From contig CAYQUT010000001.1 in the NCBI GenBank assembly GCA_964420985.1, positions 1 to 64,000 on the forward strand: a stretch of DNA of 64,000 nucleotides. Reading direction: 5' to 3'. Positions 18,601 to 26,902 of this stretch are shown here, in pieces; the first letter of the stretch is position 1; each line of letters begins with the position of its first letter. The translations under genes and the position numbers were made by a program. The notes beneath the pieces were generated by a model, which was not told where the DNA came from, made no database searches, and saw only the letters and a list, made by a program, of their open reading frames with translations. The DNA is from CAMCTV01 sp964420985. GTDB taxonomy: Bacteria; Bacteroidota; Bacteroidia; Flavobacteriales_D; Sanyastnellaceae.

Positions 18601-19583
18601 TGGCTTATCTTTCAGGTAGTGAATCTGACAACCAGATTTTCACCAACTATACCAATACATTCAATAGTTCATGTCAGAATTTTAAAGTTAGATTCAGATC
18701 AAATGCTAAATATTACAACGTACATCGTTTACCGAGCAATGATTTGAATGCAACAGCAGAGTGGATATATGCTATACCTGCGGGAACTGGAACGGTGGCT
18801 TCAACCATCACTCAATTGGGAAGAATTTTCCCTGCTAACGTAGGTAGCACAACTTTGACTGAGTACTTTAAAGTAGATGTTTACTATGAGTTGTTAGATG
18901 CTCATGGTGATATGAACCCATTATGGGCCAATGGTGATGTAGTGAGTAATATTTTATTGGCTCCTGAGGCTCCTGTTGTTGTAAGAGCAGCAGATGCATG
19001 TCCTGCCTTCAAGAGTGTAACTTCCTCTGTTGTAACCAACAGATCTGTATGTGGTGTAAGCCGTTACCGTTGGGAGTGGTCAATGATGTCACCAACACAG
19101 AATTTACCAGTGGTTGTGGATGGTAGTGTTGGGGGAATCAGATCTTTGGCTTTGAATCAGGTTGCGGGAATGGCCAATGCACAGCGTTATGATGTCAGAA
19201 TAGCCATCAAGCATTTGGACAACAATACCTACACTCCTTACAGCACGGTGTCTTGTGTAAAAACCCTAGGTGCTGCAGGTATGCCAATCCTTGAAGAGGA
19301 GATCAATGTGTATGAGCGTTCTGAGAATGGTGTCACTGCCACCATCTATCCCAACCCCAACAACGGTGAAACGGTGAACTTCAGCATCACTGGATTTGAA
19401 GGGGCATTGCATGTAAAAGTTACCGATGCCAGAGGCCGTGCGGTTTACAATAACCAGTACTCAGTTGAGGGCGCTATGAACACCACATTGGATTTTGGTC
19501 AATCCTTGGCCGATGGTGTTTACATGGTGGAGCTATTGCAAAATGGCGAATTGAAGACCATGAGATTGGTGGTGAGTAAATAA
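15609..19583 (+). CDS. Large secreted T9SS type A protein with seven MopE-type metal-binding repeats
   Basis: Protein of 1324 residues starting 15 bp after the array, so possibly in the same transcript. Signal peptide MKMKNIISVAFLLLLGITTKAQ (ATG 15615 is an alternative). Residues ~20-395 are a beta-rich region of the parallel-helix or adhesin type. Then come seven tandem 66-residue repeats (YADADNDTYG, GYV, DCNDxxxxVYPGATETC, DDDCDG), which match the putative metal-binding MopE family with Asp/Cys clusters that suggest Ca2+ or Cu binding. A globular ~300-residue domain follows, homologous to the first T9SS protein in this window. The end is a T9SS type A signal (ATIYPNPNNG ... GVYMVELLQNGE). 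Export across the outer membrane by T9SS is well supported; the ligand is unknown. Confidence 0.9.
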   Translation: MKMKNIISVAFLLLLGITTKAQFYIGTGENIHVVNGGLLYTNDNVSGAGSINVNLSTTEAKGSISGVTINAVNGTMKMSGSVDQVVNSARYVDGEINRLFNHNSSSITIDGKVNVMDTLFMNTTGTPVIKMPNGDTLLLSAVVANGGEFQLNGGVLHLNPNTTDYSCTTKIIGDSGVFSTINITENRDVTFGTFDLVSIATMNLETVNSHIIRFANSAATTWAGTQLTINGWQGAFDGTSGTKGKIYFGTTASALTAGQLEKIRFYDGTYYYDATLLSTGELVPAANTITTGNVSTTICPGAGATSIPFTYSNEASFGSSTTFTIQLSDASGSFSSATTLGTLSGDASGSQSFSYNFTTANISAGTGYRIRVISNTPAINGSDNGSDITFQQVNTYYADADGDTYGAAASSVNDCSQPSGYVADNTDCDDTDNAVYPGATETCNTTDDDCDGTVDDGVQTTFYADADSDTYGALSSTTLACTVPAGYVSNSTDCNDTDNTVYPGATETCNTVDDDCDGTVDNGVQTTYYADADNDTYGALASTTAACTVPAGYVSNSDDCNDASASVYPGATETCNTIDDDCDGSTDEGVQSTFYADADNDTFGELSSTTTACSAPAGYVSNSTDCNDASNTVYPGATETCNTVDDDCDGTTDEGVQTTFYDDTDNDTYGDVNITTLACTAPSGFVANSTDCDVNNAAVNPGAAEACNGVDDDCDGSTDEGVQSTFYADADNDTFGELSSTTIACAAPAGYVSNSDDCNDASASVYPGATETCNTIDDDCDGSTDEGVQTTYYADADNDTYGSTSSSIQACSLPAGYVTNNTDCNDAVSTTYPGAMELCVNNADDDCDGQVNEGCLSSVPGDTPSDAIAVTPITQFGTGAQIQLSCNLLNATNSTQTGSSGNDMWYKFVAQKNAIRIGLKGSTTVADDNALLLYENPTDLSGLMIPVVSENDVTPSDMGISTDAGNETILFDQLTPGTLYYLCVKNANSLPGTCQLSLAYLSGSESDNQIFTNYTNTFNSSCQNFKVRFRSNAKYYNVHRLPSNDLNATAEWIYAIPAGTGTVASTITQLGRIFPANVGSTTLTEYFKVDVYYELLDAHGDMNPLWANGDVVSNILLAPEAPVVVRAADACPAFKSVTSSVVTNRSVCGVSRYRWEWSMMSPTQNLPVVVDGSVGGIRSLALNQVAGMANAQRYDVRIAIKHLDNNTYTPYSTVSCVKTLGAAGMPILEEEINVYERSENGVTATIYPNPNNGETVNFSITGFEGALHVKVTDARGRAVYNNQYSVEGAMNTTLDFGQSLADGVYMVELLQNGELKTMRLVVSK
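16794..18179 (+). repeat. Seven 198-bp tandem repeats encoding 66-residue MopE-type units
   Basis: Copies begin at 16794, 16992, 17190, 17388, 17586, 17784 and 17982. Each encodes an acidic YADADxDTYG start, a single Cys, GYV, a DCxD block and a CxxxDDDCDG end. Copy 6 begins like copy 4 (FYADADNDTFGELSSTT) and ends like copy 3 (SDDCNDASASVYPG), as expected from unequal recombination within the array. The spacing is constant with no frame-disrupting indels. Confidence 0.93.
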
Positions 19584-19602
19584 ACTTGGTTTAAATAAAA
19601 TA

Positions 19603-19633
19603 TGAAAGCCCCGAGAGATCGGGGCTTTTTTGT
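19603..19633 (+). terminator. Bidirectional terminator between the T9SS gene and clpX
   Basis: A perfect 10-bp stem AAAGCCCCGA / TCGGGGCTTT surrounds loop GAGA and continues into T6. It lies between two convergent genes. The A-run on the left provides a weaker U-tract for the minus strand, so it may also end clpX. Confidence 0.9.
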
Positions 19634-19673
19634 TTGAAATAAGATTATTTTGTTCTAAATAACAATGAGAGAT

Positions 19674-20897
19674 TTACGCTGCATTGTCGAGCATTCCCGA
19701 CTTGGCAAATTGTTTCTTTGCGTATTCTGCATTGACTTTCACTTCCTTTTCTTCTGGTTTAGAAGGCAATTCAAACATCATGTCATTCATGATGGCTTCA
19801 CAGATCGAACGCAATCCCCTTGCTCCCAGTTTATATTCCAAAGCTTTTTCTACAATGAAATCAATGGCCTTTTTATCGAAAGAAATTCTGATTCCATCCA
19901 TCTCAAACAACTTAACATATTGTTTAATCAAGGCATTTTTTGGCTCTGTTAAAATCCTTCTCAATGCCTCTGCATCCAATGGTTCCAAATAACTCAGAAC
20001 TGGAAAACGACCAATCAACTCTGGAATCAATCCAAAGGTTTTTAAATCCAATGGTGTGATGTATTTTAAAAGATGATGGCTGTCTTTGGCTTTGGTGGCA
20101 TTGCTAAATCCAATGGCCGTGGTATTGATGCGGCGCGCAATCATTTTGTCAATGCCATCAAAAGCACCACCACAAATAAACAAGATATTCTTGGTGTCAA
20201 TCTGTACCAATTTTTGTTCGGGATGTTTCCTCCCTCCTTGTGGGGGTACGCCAACAACACTGCCTTCTAAAAGTTTTAAAAGTCCTTGTTGGACCCCTTC
20301 ACCACTGACATCACGCGTAATGCTCGGGTTGTCACTTTTTCTGGCAATTTTATCAATCTCATCAATGAATACAATTCCTCGCTCTGCACGCTGTGCATCA
20401 AAGTCTGCGTTTTGCAGAAGTTTGGATAAGATGCTCTCTACATCCTCTCCCACGTAGCCCGCTTCCGTTAATACTGTCGCATCTGCAATGGCAAAAGGAA
20501 CATTTAATATCTTGGCAATGGTCTTGGCCAAGAGCGTTTTTCCAGTTCCCGTTTCTCCCACTAAAATGACGTTTGATTTTTCAATTTCAATCTCGTCATT
20601 TTTGGATTTGGTTGCTTTTTGAGACAATCTTTTGTAGTGATTGTAAACCGCTACGCTGAGTACTTTTTTGGCGTCTTCCTGACCAATGATGTACTCATCT
20701 AAATGTTTTTTGATTTCAGCAGGTTTGTAATTTTTGAAAGCAACAGGCTTCTCTGTTTTTTCTTCTTTGATATCGTCTGAGATGATACGATGCGCTTGTT
20801 GAGCGCAGTCATTGCAAATATGTCCATGCAATCCCGCAATGAGCATTTTTACTTCATCTTCTTTTCTTCCGCAGAAGGAACAATTTACATTTTTCAT
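19674..20897 (-). CDS. clpX: ATP-dependent Clp protease ATP-binding subunit ClpX
   Basis: AAA+ unfoldase that feeds substrates to ClpP in the cytoplasm; 407 residues. I start at 20897 (MKNVNCSFCGRKEDE), the standard ClpX N-terminus, rather than at an upstream in-frame ATG. Visible parts are the four-Cys zinc-binding domain (NCSFC ... HICNDC), Walker A GETGTGKT, pore loop AGYVGEDVE, Walker B IVFIDEIDKIAR, the IGF loop that docks on ClpP (NTTAIGFSNA), sensor 1 region LIPELIGRFP and sensor 2 GARGLRS. Length and motifs are normal. It lies downstream of priA on the same strand; clpP is beyond priA, so the usual clpP-clpX adjacency is broken here. Confidence 0.97.
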   Translation of the reverse strand: MKNVNCSFCGRKEDEVKMLIAGLHGHICNDCAQQAHRIISDDIKEEKTEKPVAFKNYKPAEIKKHLDEYIIGQEDAKKVLSVAVYNHYKRLSQKATKSKNDEIEIEKSNVILVGETGTGKTLLAKTIAKILNVPFAIADATVLTEAGYVGEDVESILSKLLQNADFDAQRAERGIVFIDEIDKIARKSDNPSITRDVSGEGVQQGLLKLLEGSVVGVPPQGGRKHPEQKLVQIDTKNILFICGGAFDGIDKMIARRINTTAIGFSNATKAKDSHHLLKYITPLDLKTFGLIPELIGRFPVLSYLEPLDAEALRRILTEPKNALIKQYVKLFEMDGIRISFDKKAIDFIVEKALEYKLGARGLRSICEAIMNDMMFELPSKPEEKEVKVNAEYAKKQFAKSGMLDNAA

Positions 20898-20934
20898 ATT
20901 TTCAATTGGGTAGCAAAGATACTCACGGATGAGT

Positions 20935-23394
20935 CTATTGTGGGTCAACATCGATGTTAACCCTAGTGCGGTTATGAGGCGGGGTAACTTTTAGTGTTTG
21001 GACCAATTTGTTAATCTTCATTTTGTGCTCTACCAATTCCTTGTTCATGGCCAATTTTATGGTAAAAATGCGAAGATGATAGTTATTAATCCGGGATACA
21101 AAGGGCTTCTCTGGCCCCAAAATGCCTTCAGGAAATAGCTCATGAAGACGCTGCGCCAAATATTGAGCAGTTTCCTCGATATCTTCTTCTTTTTTGTTTT
21201 TTAAGATCAATTTGACCAGACGTACGTATGGAGGATAGGCGAAATGAAAACGTTCCTTGCATTCTCTTTTGTAGAACTCTTGGTAGTTGTTTTCAATGAC
21301 CAATGGATATATCCAATGCTCAGGCTGGGTAGTCTGTATCAATACCTTCCCTTCCGTTTTACTGCGGCCTGCTCTTCCCGCCACCTGAGTAAGCAACTGG
21401 AAGGTTCGTTCAATCGCCCGGAAATCGGGGAATGCCAATAGCCTGTCAGCATGGATCACTCCTACCAGAGTGACATTTTCAAAGTCCAAACCTTTGGTGA
21501 CCATTTGGGTTCCGACCAAGATGTCAATTTCCCCGTCCATTACCCTTTCCACGATTTCAGCTTGGCTGTTTTTATTGCGGGTGGTGTCACCATCCAATCG
21601 TTGAATGATTTTCTCAGGAAACAATTGGGCAATTTCTTCTTCAATTTTTTCTGTACCTGCCCCAAGCATCCGGAGATCAGCAGAGTGGCATGTTGGGCAT
21701 TGCTTTGGCGGTACGGTTTTGTAGCCACAGTAGTGACACTCCAAGTGATGGTCTTTTTTATGGTAGGTTAAACTGACATCACACCGGGTGCATTTGGTTA
21801 TTTGCCCGCAAGTTTGACATTGCCATTGCGGTGTATACCCTCTTCTATTTTGAAATAAGATGACTTGCTGTTTGTTTTCTAGTGCAACTTGAATATTATT
21901 GACCAGATGTTGGCTAAAGGAATCGTGCATCTGATCTTTTTGTCGGGCCTCTAGTAAGTTGATAAGCTCAATTTTAGGCAAAGTAGCCGAGCCAAAACGA
22001 GCCGTTAATTCAACGTAACCATATCGTCCTCCATCAGCATTCTTGTAGCTTTCAAGTGAGGGCGTAGCACTTCCGAGCAGAATGGGACATTGATGAAATT
22101 GCGACAGGACAATGGCTGCATCTCTTCCATGATAGCGTGGCGCAGGGTCTTGTTGTTTATAGCTGGCATCATGTTCTTCATCCACTATGATCAGTCCCAA
22201 TCTTTCAAAAGGTAAGAAAATAGCACTGCGGGCGCCTATGATAATGTCGTATTCACCGGGTTGATGGGTGATGATTTTACTCCAAATTTCAGCCCGCTCA
22301 TTTCCACTATAACCACTGTGATACACGCCCGCTCTTATGCCGAATAATGCTTTTAAGCGTTGAACAATTTGCGTGGTCAAGGCAATTTCAGGGAGTAAAA
22401 AAAGTACTTGCTTTCCCTGTCGCAATTGCTCTTCGATGAGGTGAGCGTATACGGCAGTTTTTCCACTTCCTGTTATCCCATTCAATAGAACAATGGATTT
22501 TTCTTCCCATTGTTTCTTGATATTTTCGAAAGCCTGGTTTTGAGCTTCACTCAATATTGGTAGGGAAGTTGGAGCTATTAATGCTTCTAGTATTCGATCT
22601 ATATTTTTCTTTTTGATTTGAACAATTCCTTTTTCAACCAATGCGTTTAGTTGACTTAAATGACAATTGGATGATTCAAGCAAATCTTTTTTGTTTCCCT
22701 CCCAATTAGGTTGTCCTTTGGACTGGGTGACCAAATATTGCAAAAGTTGAAATTGTTTTTTTGCCGATCTTTCTAATTCATCAAGAATAGGCATACAAGC
22801 CTCTAACGCGTGATAGGGAGCAAGGAAAGAGACAACATCAATGGTTTTGGGTTTGAAACGTTTCTTGACCTCTTGCTGAGGAAAGAGTAATTTTTTCTTT
22901 AACAGTTGTTGAAGCGCAGCAGAGAAGTGGGTGCTTTTTATTTTTTTGTTCAACTCTTCCCATGACTGACTGCCATTGGCAGCAAGCTCAGCAATAATAT
23001 CTTGTTCTAAAGCACTGAGGTTGTTATTAAAGTCAATGTCATCTGCAATGACATAGGTAGTTTCTTCATCAAATTTAAGTCCCGGAGGAAGTGCACTTTG
23101 CATGACCTCACCAATGTGACAGAGGTAATATTCTGCTACCCAATACCAAAGTTTGATTTGCTTCTCAGTAACAATAGGGTACTCATCAATAAGAGATTCT
23201 ATACATTTGGGATCGTAGGCCGAGGGTGTTTCTTCATGAATGGCGATAACAATACCCACATATTTCTTGTTTTTACCCAGCGGAACCACCACCCGCATTC
23301 CTGGCATCAAGTAGGGCGCCATTTCATCTTGCACCACATAAGTAAGCGCATTGGGAATGGCAAGGGGCAATATGATGTCTGCAAATGTGGGCAT
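20935..23394 (-). CDS. priA: Primosomal replication restart helicase PriA
   Basis: 3'-5' DNA helicase that reloads the replisome at stalled forks; 819 residues. The start at 23394 (MPTFADIILPLAIPNALTY) is the usual PriA N-terminal 3'-binding domain; an in-frame ATG at 23421 lies inside a terminator hairpin. Motifs: Walker A GITGSGKTAVY, DEEH box VDEEHDASYKQ, the paired zinc sites CQTCGQITKCTRC and CHYCGYK ... CPTCHS, and the helicase C-terminal VAGRAGRS. All are intact. It sits between clpP and clpX with 37 bp to clpX, so priA and clpX may share a transcript. Confidence 0.97.
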   Translation of the reverse strand: MPTFADIILPLAIPNALTYVVQDEMAPYLMPGMRVVVPLGKNKKYVGIVIAIHEETPSAYDPKCIESLIDEYPIVTEKQIKLWYWVAEYYLCHIGEVMQSALPPGLKFDEETTYVIADDIDFNNNLSALEQDIIAELAANGSQSWEELNKKIKSTHFSAALQQLLKKKLLFPQQEVKKRFKPKTIDVVSFLAPYHALEACMPILDELERSAKKQFQLLQYLVTQSKGQPNWEGNKKDLLESSNCHLSQLNALVEKGIVQIKKKNIDRILEALIAPTSLPILSEAQNQAFENIKKQWEEKSIVLLNGITGSGKTAVYAHLIEEQLRQGKQVLFLLPEIALTTQIVQRLKALFGIRAGVYHSGYSGNERAEIWSKIITHQPGEYDIIIGARSAIFLPFERLGLIIVDEEHDASYKQQDPAPRYHGRDAAIVLSQFHQCPILLGSATPSLESYKNADGGRYGYVELTARFGSATLPKIELINLLEARQKDQMHDSFSQHLVNNIQVALENKQQVILFQNRRGYTPQWQCQTCGQITKCTRCDVSLTYHKKDHHLECHYCGYKTVPPKQCPTCHSADLRMLGAGTEKIEEEIAQLFPEKIIQRLDGDTTRNKNSQAEIVERVMDGEIDILVGTQMVTKGLDFENVTLVGVIHADRLLAFPDFRAIERTFQLLTQVAGRAGRSKTEGKVLIQTTQPEHWIYPLVIENNYQEFYKRECKERFHFAYPPYVRLVKLILKNKKEEDIEETAQYLAQRLHELFPEGILGPEKPFVSRINNYHLRIFTIKLAMNKELVEHKMKINKLVQTLKVTPPHNRTRVNIDVDPQ

Positions 23395-23406
23395 CTGAGC
23401 GAAGAT

Positions 23407-23438
23407 AAAAAAGGGCCACACCAGGTGACCCTTTTTAT
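23407..23438 (-). terminator. Terminator of clpP (minus strand)
   Basis: On the minus strand, AAAAAGGG-CAC-type arms close around a short loop (one C/A mismatch) and are followed by T6. The hairpin begins about 17 bp after the clpP stop and covers the alternative upstream priA ATG. Confidence 0.75.
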
Positions 23439-23454
23439 AGTAAAGTTTATTGAT

Positions 23455-24138
23455 TTATCCGTTCTTTCTTTCAAGAACCTCGTCAATCATTCCGTATTCT
23501 TTGGCTTCTTGAGCAATCATCCAATAATCACGGTCACTGTCCGCCCATACTTGATCATAAGGTTTACCGCTGTGGAAGGCAATGATGTCATACAGCTCTT
23601 TCTTCAATTTTTGAATTTCTCTAGCAGTGATTTCAATGTCAGAAGCTTGACCTCTTGCACCTCCCAAGGGTTGGTGAATCATTACGCGACTGTGTTTAAG
23701 ACCAGTACGTTTTCCGGCATGACCCGCACACAACAATACAGCTCCCATTGAGGCGGCCATCCCTGTGCAAATTGTGGCGACATCTGGCTTGATGTATTGC
23801 ATGGTATCATAAATGCCCAAACCTGCATAAACACTTCCACCGGGTGAGTTGATGTAGATTTGAATGTCTTTGCTGTGGTCTGTATTTTCTAAAAAAAGCA
23901 ATTGCGCTTGTATGATGTTTGCGATATAGTCATCAATTTCTGTCCCTAAGAAAATAATTCTATCGGCCATTAATCTTGAAAAAACATCAACTTCTCGGAA
24001 AGGCATATTCCTTTCTTCAATGACCGTTCTGGTCATCATCTCAGGGCCATACATATGCGAGATAACATCGTCAAATGCAGTACCAGTAATTGATCTACTG
24101 GAGGTAGCGAATTTTCTAAATTCTTTTCTGTTTATCAT
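23455..24138 (-). CDS. clpP: ATP-dependent Clp protease proteolytic subunit ClpP
   Basis: Serine protease subunit of the cytoplasmic ClpXP/ClpAP machines; 227 residues. The catalytic triad is Ser130 (MAASMGA), His155 (MIHQPLGG) and Asp204 (SDRDYWM), with the same 25- and 49-residue spacings as the Escherichia coli enzyme. The INSPGGSVYAGL oxyanion region is intact. The N-terminal ~55 residues before the core are longer than in E. coli, as is common in Bacteroidota. The gene starts only 18 bp after the BY-kinase gene with no visible terminator between them, so read-through from that gene is likely. Confidence 0.97.
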   Translation of the reverse strand: MINRKEFRKFATSSRSITGTAFDDVISHMYGPEMMTRTVIEERNMPFREVDVFSRLMADRIIFLGTEIDDYIANIIQAQLLFLENTDHSKDIQIYINSPGGSVYAGLGIYDTMQYIKPDVATICTGMAASMGAVLLCAGHAGKRTGLKHSRVMIHQPLGGARGQASDIEITAREIQKLKKELYDIIAFHSGKPYDQVWADSDRDYWMIAQEAKEYGMIDEVLERKNG

Positions 24139-24156
24139 GGTGTTTTATCTTAGTGG

Positions 24157-26565
24157 TTAACCTCTTTTTTCATCTTCATTGTCAGCATATTCGGAATATC
24201 CGTAACGATATCCATCGCCGTATCCATAACCGTACCCATATACGTAACCATATCCATACTTGTAGGCGTATTTGGCGTAGTAATATCTCCAACGATTTTG
24301 TTTGATATTATTCAACAGCAATGAAACGTGTGAAATATCATTTTGGGTAAATGTTTCCTCAAGGAATCGAACTCCTTGTTTGGTAGCTTTTTGGGTATTG
24401 AGTACGCAAAAGCTAAGATTCACTTTATTCATCAATACCAAGGCGTCACTGATGAGTGCCAAAGGTGGAGTATCGATTAATATGTAATCATATTCTGCTT
24501 TCAACTCTTCAATGAGTACATCAATTTTTTTGGACAGTACCAATTCAGAGGCGTTGGGAGGAATAGGTCCCGAAAGGACAAAGTCCAAGTTTTTGATTTC
24601 ATGATGAATGACAGTCTCTTTCCAATGTTTTTGTCCAACCAAATAATTGGATACCCCATCCATTTTGGATAATCCAAAGACTTTGTGAATCCTTGGTTTG
24701 TGCAAGTCAAAGTCGAGAATGATGACCTTCTTGTCCGCTTTGGCAAGTGTGGCTGCAATGTTAACGGTTACAAAGGTTTTACCCTCCCCGGGGTGAAGAG
24801 AGCTTACTAGAATAACCTTACTCCCTTCACCGTTTAAAATAAACTGGAGGTTAGTCCTGATGGATCGGAATGATTCACTGATATTACTCCTAGGTGCTTT
24901 TACAATAGAAATGGGGAAGTCATTGGCTTGCTCATAAAAAGGAACCCCGCCAATAACAGGTAAGGAGGTGGCCACCTTGAGTTCTTTGGTGTTTTCAATT
25001 CTCTCGAAAAACATAGTGCGGAGGAAACCCACCAATAGGGATAGAACAAAACCAACCCCAAAGCTGATGTAAATATATTTTTGACGGTCAGGTCCGATGA
25101 CTCCCAATGATCGCGCTTTTTCAACCACATTGGTCTCGGGCAAAATACCTGCGCGAGCAATAATGGTGCTTGCGCGTTTTTCTAAAAGAAAATTGTAAAG
25201 ATTCTCATTCACGGTCAACTTTCGCTCGATGCCCAACATCTCTCTTTTGCTTTTGGGAATGTTCTTGAGTATCTTTTCTAAGGAAGCAATTTGATTGTCG
25301 TATTCAGATTTTTTGACCAATGACATTTTTTTCAGATCAGCAATGTACTGGTTGATATTTTTGGTCAACCCGCTGATGTCATTATCAATTCTGATGATTC
25401 TTGAATCCAAAGGGGTCACGTCCATTAAAAAATTGTGTCTTCTTTGTTTGAGCTCAATCACTTTATTGATCATGTTTTGAAGATTGTTATCATCAAAACT
25501 TGAGGCAAAGACAGAAGGGATTAAATCGGATGAGTTGATATCTCCAAATGCTGATTGAATTTTTTCAATGCCATTGATTTCAAGTTCAATTTCAGCCCGC
25601 GCATCCAAAGCTTTGGTGAGTTGATTAAAGGCACTTTGTTCCTTCTGCGATAAATCTACCACTTCATTTTCGTCGGAATAAGAATCCAGGATATACTCCA
25701 AAGAGTCAATGATATGGGTCATTTGACTGATTTGTTTGTCAATGAACCTCAAAGTATTCTCATTGATTTCAATTTGATTTTCTATCGTTTGATGAATGTA
25801 TTCTTTGGTCAACGTATCCAAGAATTGTTGCGCATTTTCTGCAAGGCCATCGTTGATGGACAATGTAAGGATACTAGAATAGTTATTGCTGGCCACAGAA
25901 ACGGCAGAAGCGTACTTGCCAATAAGTTGTTCGCGAGTATGAACAATGAATTTATAGGTTTGCTCCTTGATGAGCTCAAACTCTTCAGCATTGATTCCTT
26001 TGGCCAGATCAATTTGAAGCTCTATTTGACCGTCTTTAACAGGCTTATTAAATTCACATTCTTTGAAAAATTTTACTCCTCTTGCATCAAAGGAAAGCTG
26101 GTATCTTTTTTCATCAATAACCTTGATGAAAAAAGGCATGTTGCGCATTCTGGGATTAAAATTTTTCCAATCACAAATCACATTCATTGCCCCGAAGTTG
26201 GAAACTTGAGCGGTTTTTATTCGTCCGACAATGTAAAAACTCAGATTAAAATTGAGTTTATCAATCACTCTTCCAATCAAGTCTTTTGAAACAATGACCC
26301 TTTTTTGGTTGGCAATATCTTGAATGGCAGAGTAGTATCCGACATTGGATAAAATCTTACTTTGATAGTTGTAAGTTTCATTGGATTTTAAAAGTATCTC
26401 CGCTCTAGCTCCATAAATATCGGGCATTCTGTTGCTGTAGAAGTAGGCAATGACAAATGAAACCGAGCAAAAAATGGGAATTAAAATCCAGTTTTTATTG
26501 ATGAATTTAATGACTGGGATTAAATCTTCAGCATCTAAAAAACCGGACTTTCCTGCTTTACTCAT
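24157..26565 (-). CDS. Polysaccharide chain-length regulator/BY-kinase (Wzc/ExoP-like) with Tyr/Gly-rich tail
   Basis: Inner-membrane polysaccharide copolymerase fused to a tyrosine autokinase, 802 residues, expected to control length and export of capsule or exopolysaccharide. Start at 26565 (MSKAGKSGF); an ATG at 26592 is less likely and overlaps the candidate promoter. Two membrane helices (WILIPIFCSVSFVIAYFY and IYISFGVGFVLSLLVGF) enclose a periplasmic coiled-coil Wzz-type domain. The cytoplasmic kinase has Walker A HPGEGKTF, Walker A' ILDFDLHKP and Walker B YILIDTPP. The C-terminus is a dense Tyr/Gly cluster with 16 Tyr in about 36 residues (YGYGYVYGYGYGYG), the expected autophosphorylation tail. 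No wza, wzx, wzy or glycosyltransferase genes are adjacent, unlike usual capsule loci. Confidence 0.9.
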   Translation of the reverse strand: MSKAGKSGFLDAEDLIPVIKFINKNWILIPIFCSVSFVIAYFYSNRMPDIYGARAEILLKSNETYNYQSKILSNVGYYSAIQDIANQKRVIVSKDLIGRVIDKLNFNLSFYIVGRIKTAQVSNFGAMNVICDWKNFNPRMRNMPFFIKVIDEKRYQLSFDARGVKFFKECEFNKPVKDGQIELQIDLAKGINAEEFELIKEQTYKFIVHTREQLIGKYASAVSVASNNYSSILTLSINDGLAENAQQFLDTLTKEYIHQTIENQIEINENTLRFIDKQISQMTHIIDSLEYILDSYSDENEVVDLSQKEQSAFNQLTKALDARAEIELEINGIEKIQSAFGDINSSDLIPSVFASSFDDNNLQNMINKVIELKQRRHNFLMDVTPLDSRIIRIDNDISGLTKNINQYIADLKKMSLVKKSEYDNQIASLEKILKNIPKSKREMLGIERKLTVNENLYNFLLEKRASTIIARAGILPETNVVEKARSLGVIGPDRQKYIYISFGVGFVLSLLVGFLRTMFFERIENTKELKVATSLPVIGGVPFYEQANDFPISIVKAPRSNISESFRSIRTNLQFILNGEGSKVILVSSLHPGEGKTFVTVNIAATLAKADKKVIILDFDLHKPRIHKVFGLSKMDGVSNYLVGQKHWKETVIHHEIKNLDFVLSGPIPPNASELVLSKKIDVLIEELKAEYDYILIDTPPLALISDALVLMNKVNLSFCVLNTQKATKQGVRFLEETFTQNDISHVSLLLNNIKQNRWRYYYAKYAYKYGYGYVYGYGYGYGDGYRYGYSEYADNEDEKRG

Positions 26566-26589
26566 TCTCTTGTATAATACTGCAATATG

Positions 26590-26597
26590 CAAAAGTA
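26590..26597 (-). promoter_or_regulatory. -7 box of the BY-kinase gene promoter
   Basis: On the minus strand the sequence is TACTTTTG, a full match to the Bacteroidota TAnnTTTG box, 25 bp before the chosen ATG. No TTTG -33 element is seen at the usual distance. Confidence 0.4.
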
Positions 26598-26664
26598 TTT
26601 GCTACAAACTTTGGATTTGTATGACAATATATTAACCGAATGATGTGTGATTTTCTGTCTTTCT

Positions 26665-26672
26665 TATATTTG
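26665..26672 (+). promoter_or_regulatory. -7 box of the PID-CTERM/exosortase operon
   Basis: TATATTTG fully matches TAnnTTTG and lies 20 bp upstream of the ATG at 26693. A clear -33 TTTG is absent. Confidence 0.45.
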
Positions 26673-26692
26673 TATACTCAATCTCTAAAAAA

Positions 26693-26902
26693 ATGAAGAT
26701 TACACTTTTATCGCTGCTGTTTTTTGTGATGTCAGTGATGGCGTTTGCTCTCCCAGATCCGGGTGGTGGTGAATATCCTTGCGGTGGCGAATTTGGGCCT
26801 TGTCCAATTCCCATTGATGGTGGTGTTGGTATTTTGTTGGCCTCCGGAATAGCCTTAGGAGGGGCCAAATGGATGAAAGAGAAACGCAATTATAAAGGAT
26901 GA
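26693..26902 (+). CDS. Small PID-CTERM-like exosortase substrate
   Basis: A 69-residue protein with a signal peptide (MKITLLSLLFFVMSVMAFA), a short Gly/Pro linker holding two Cys, then PIDGG followed by a hydrophobic helix (VGILLASGIALGGAKW) and a basic end (MKEKRNYKG). The PID motif plus helix plus positive tail matches the tripartite sorting signals recognised by exosortases, in the Bacteroidota form called PID-CTERM. The next gene overlaps its stop codon (ATGA) and encodes an exosortase, so it is probably that enzyme's dedicated substrate. The mature peptide would be very short (about 20 residues before PID). Its function is unknown. Confidence 0.78.
   Translation: MKITLLSLLFFVMSVMAFALPDPGGGEYPCGGEFGPCPIPIDGGVGILLASGIALGGAKWMKEKRNYKG

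Noticed and set aside
23098..23751. 217-residue plus-strand open frame over the priA-clpP junction
   Set aside because: It spans two well-supported minus-strand genes and their terminator and shows no domain.
24302..26289. Plus-strand open frames opposite the BY-kinase (up to 191 residues at 25714)
   Set aside because: They lie antisense to a confirmed kinase gene, with no recognisable domain.
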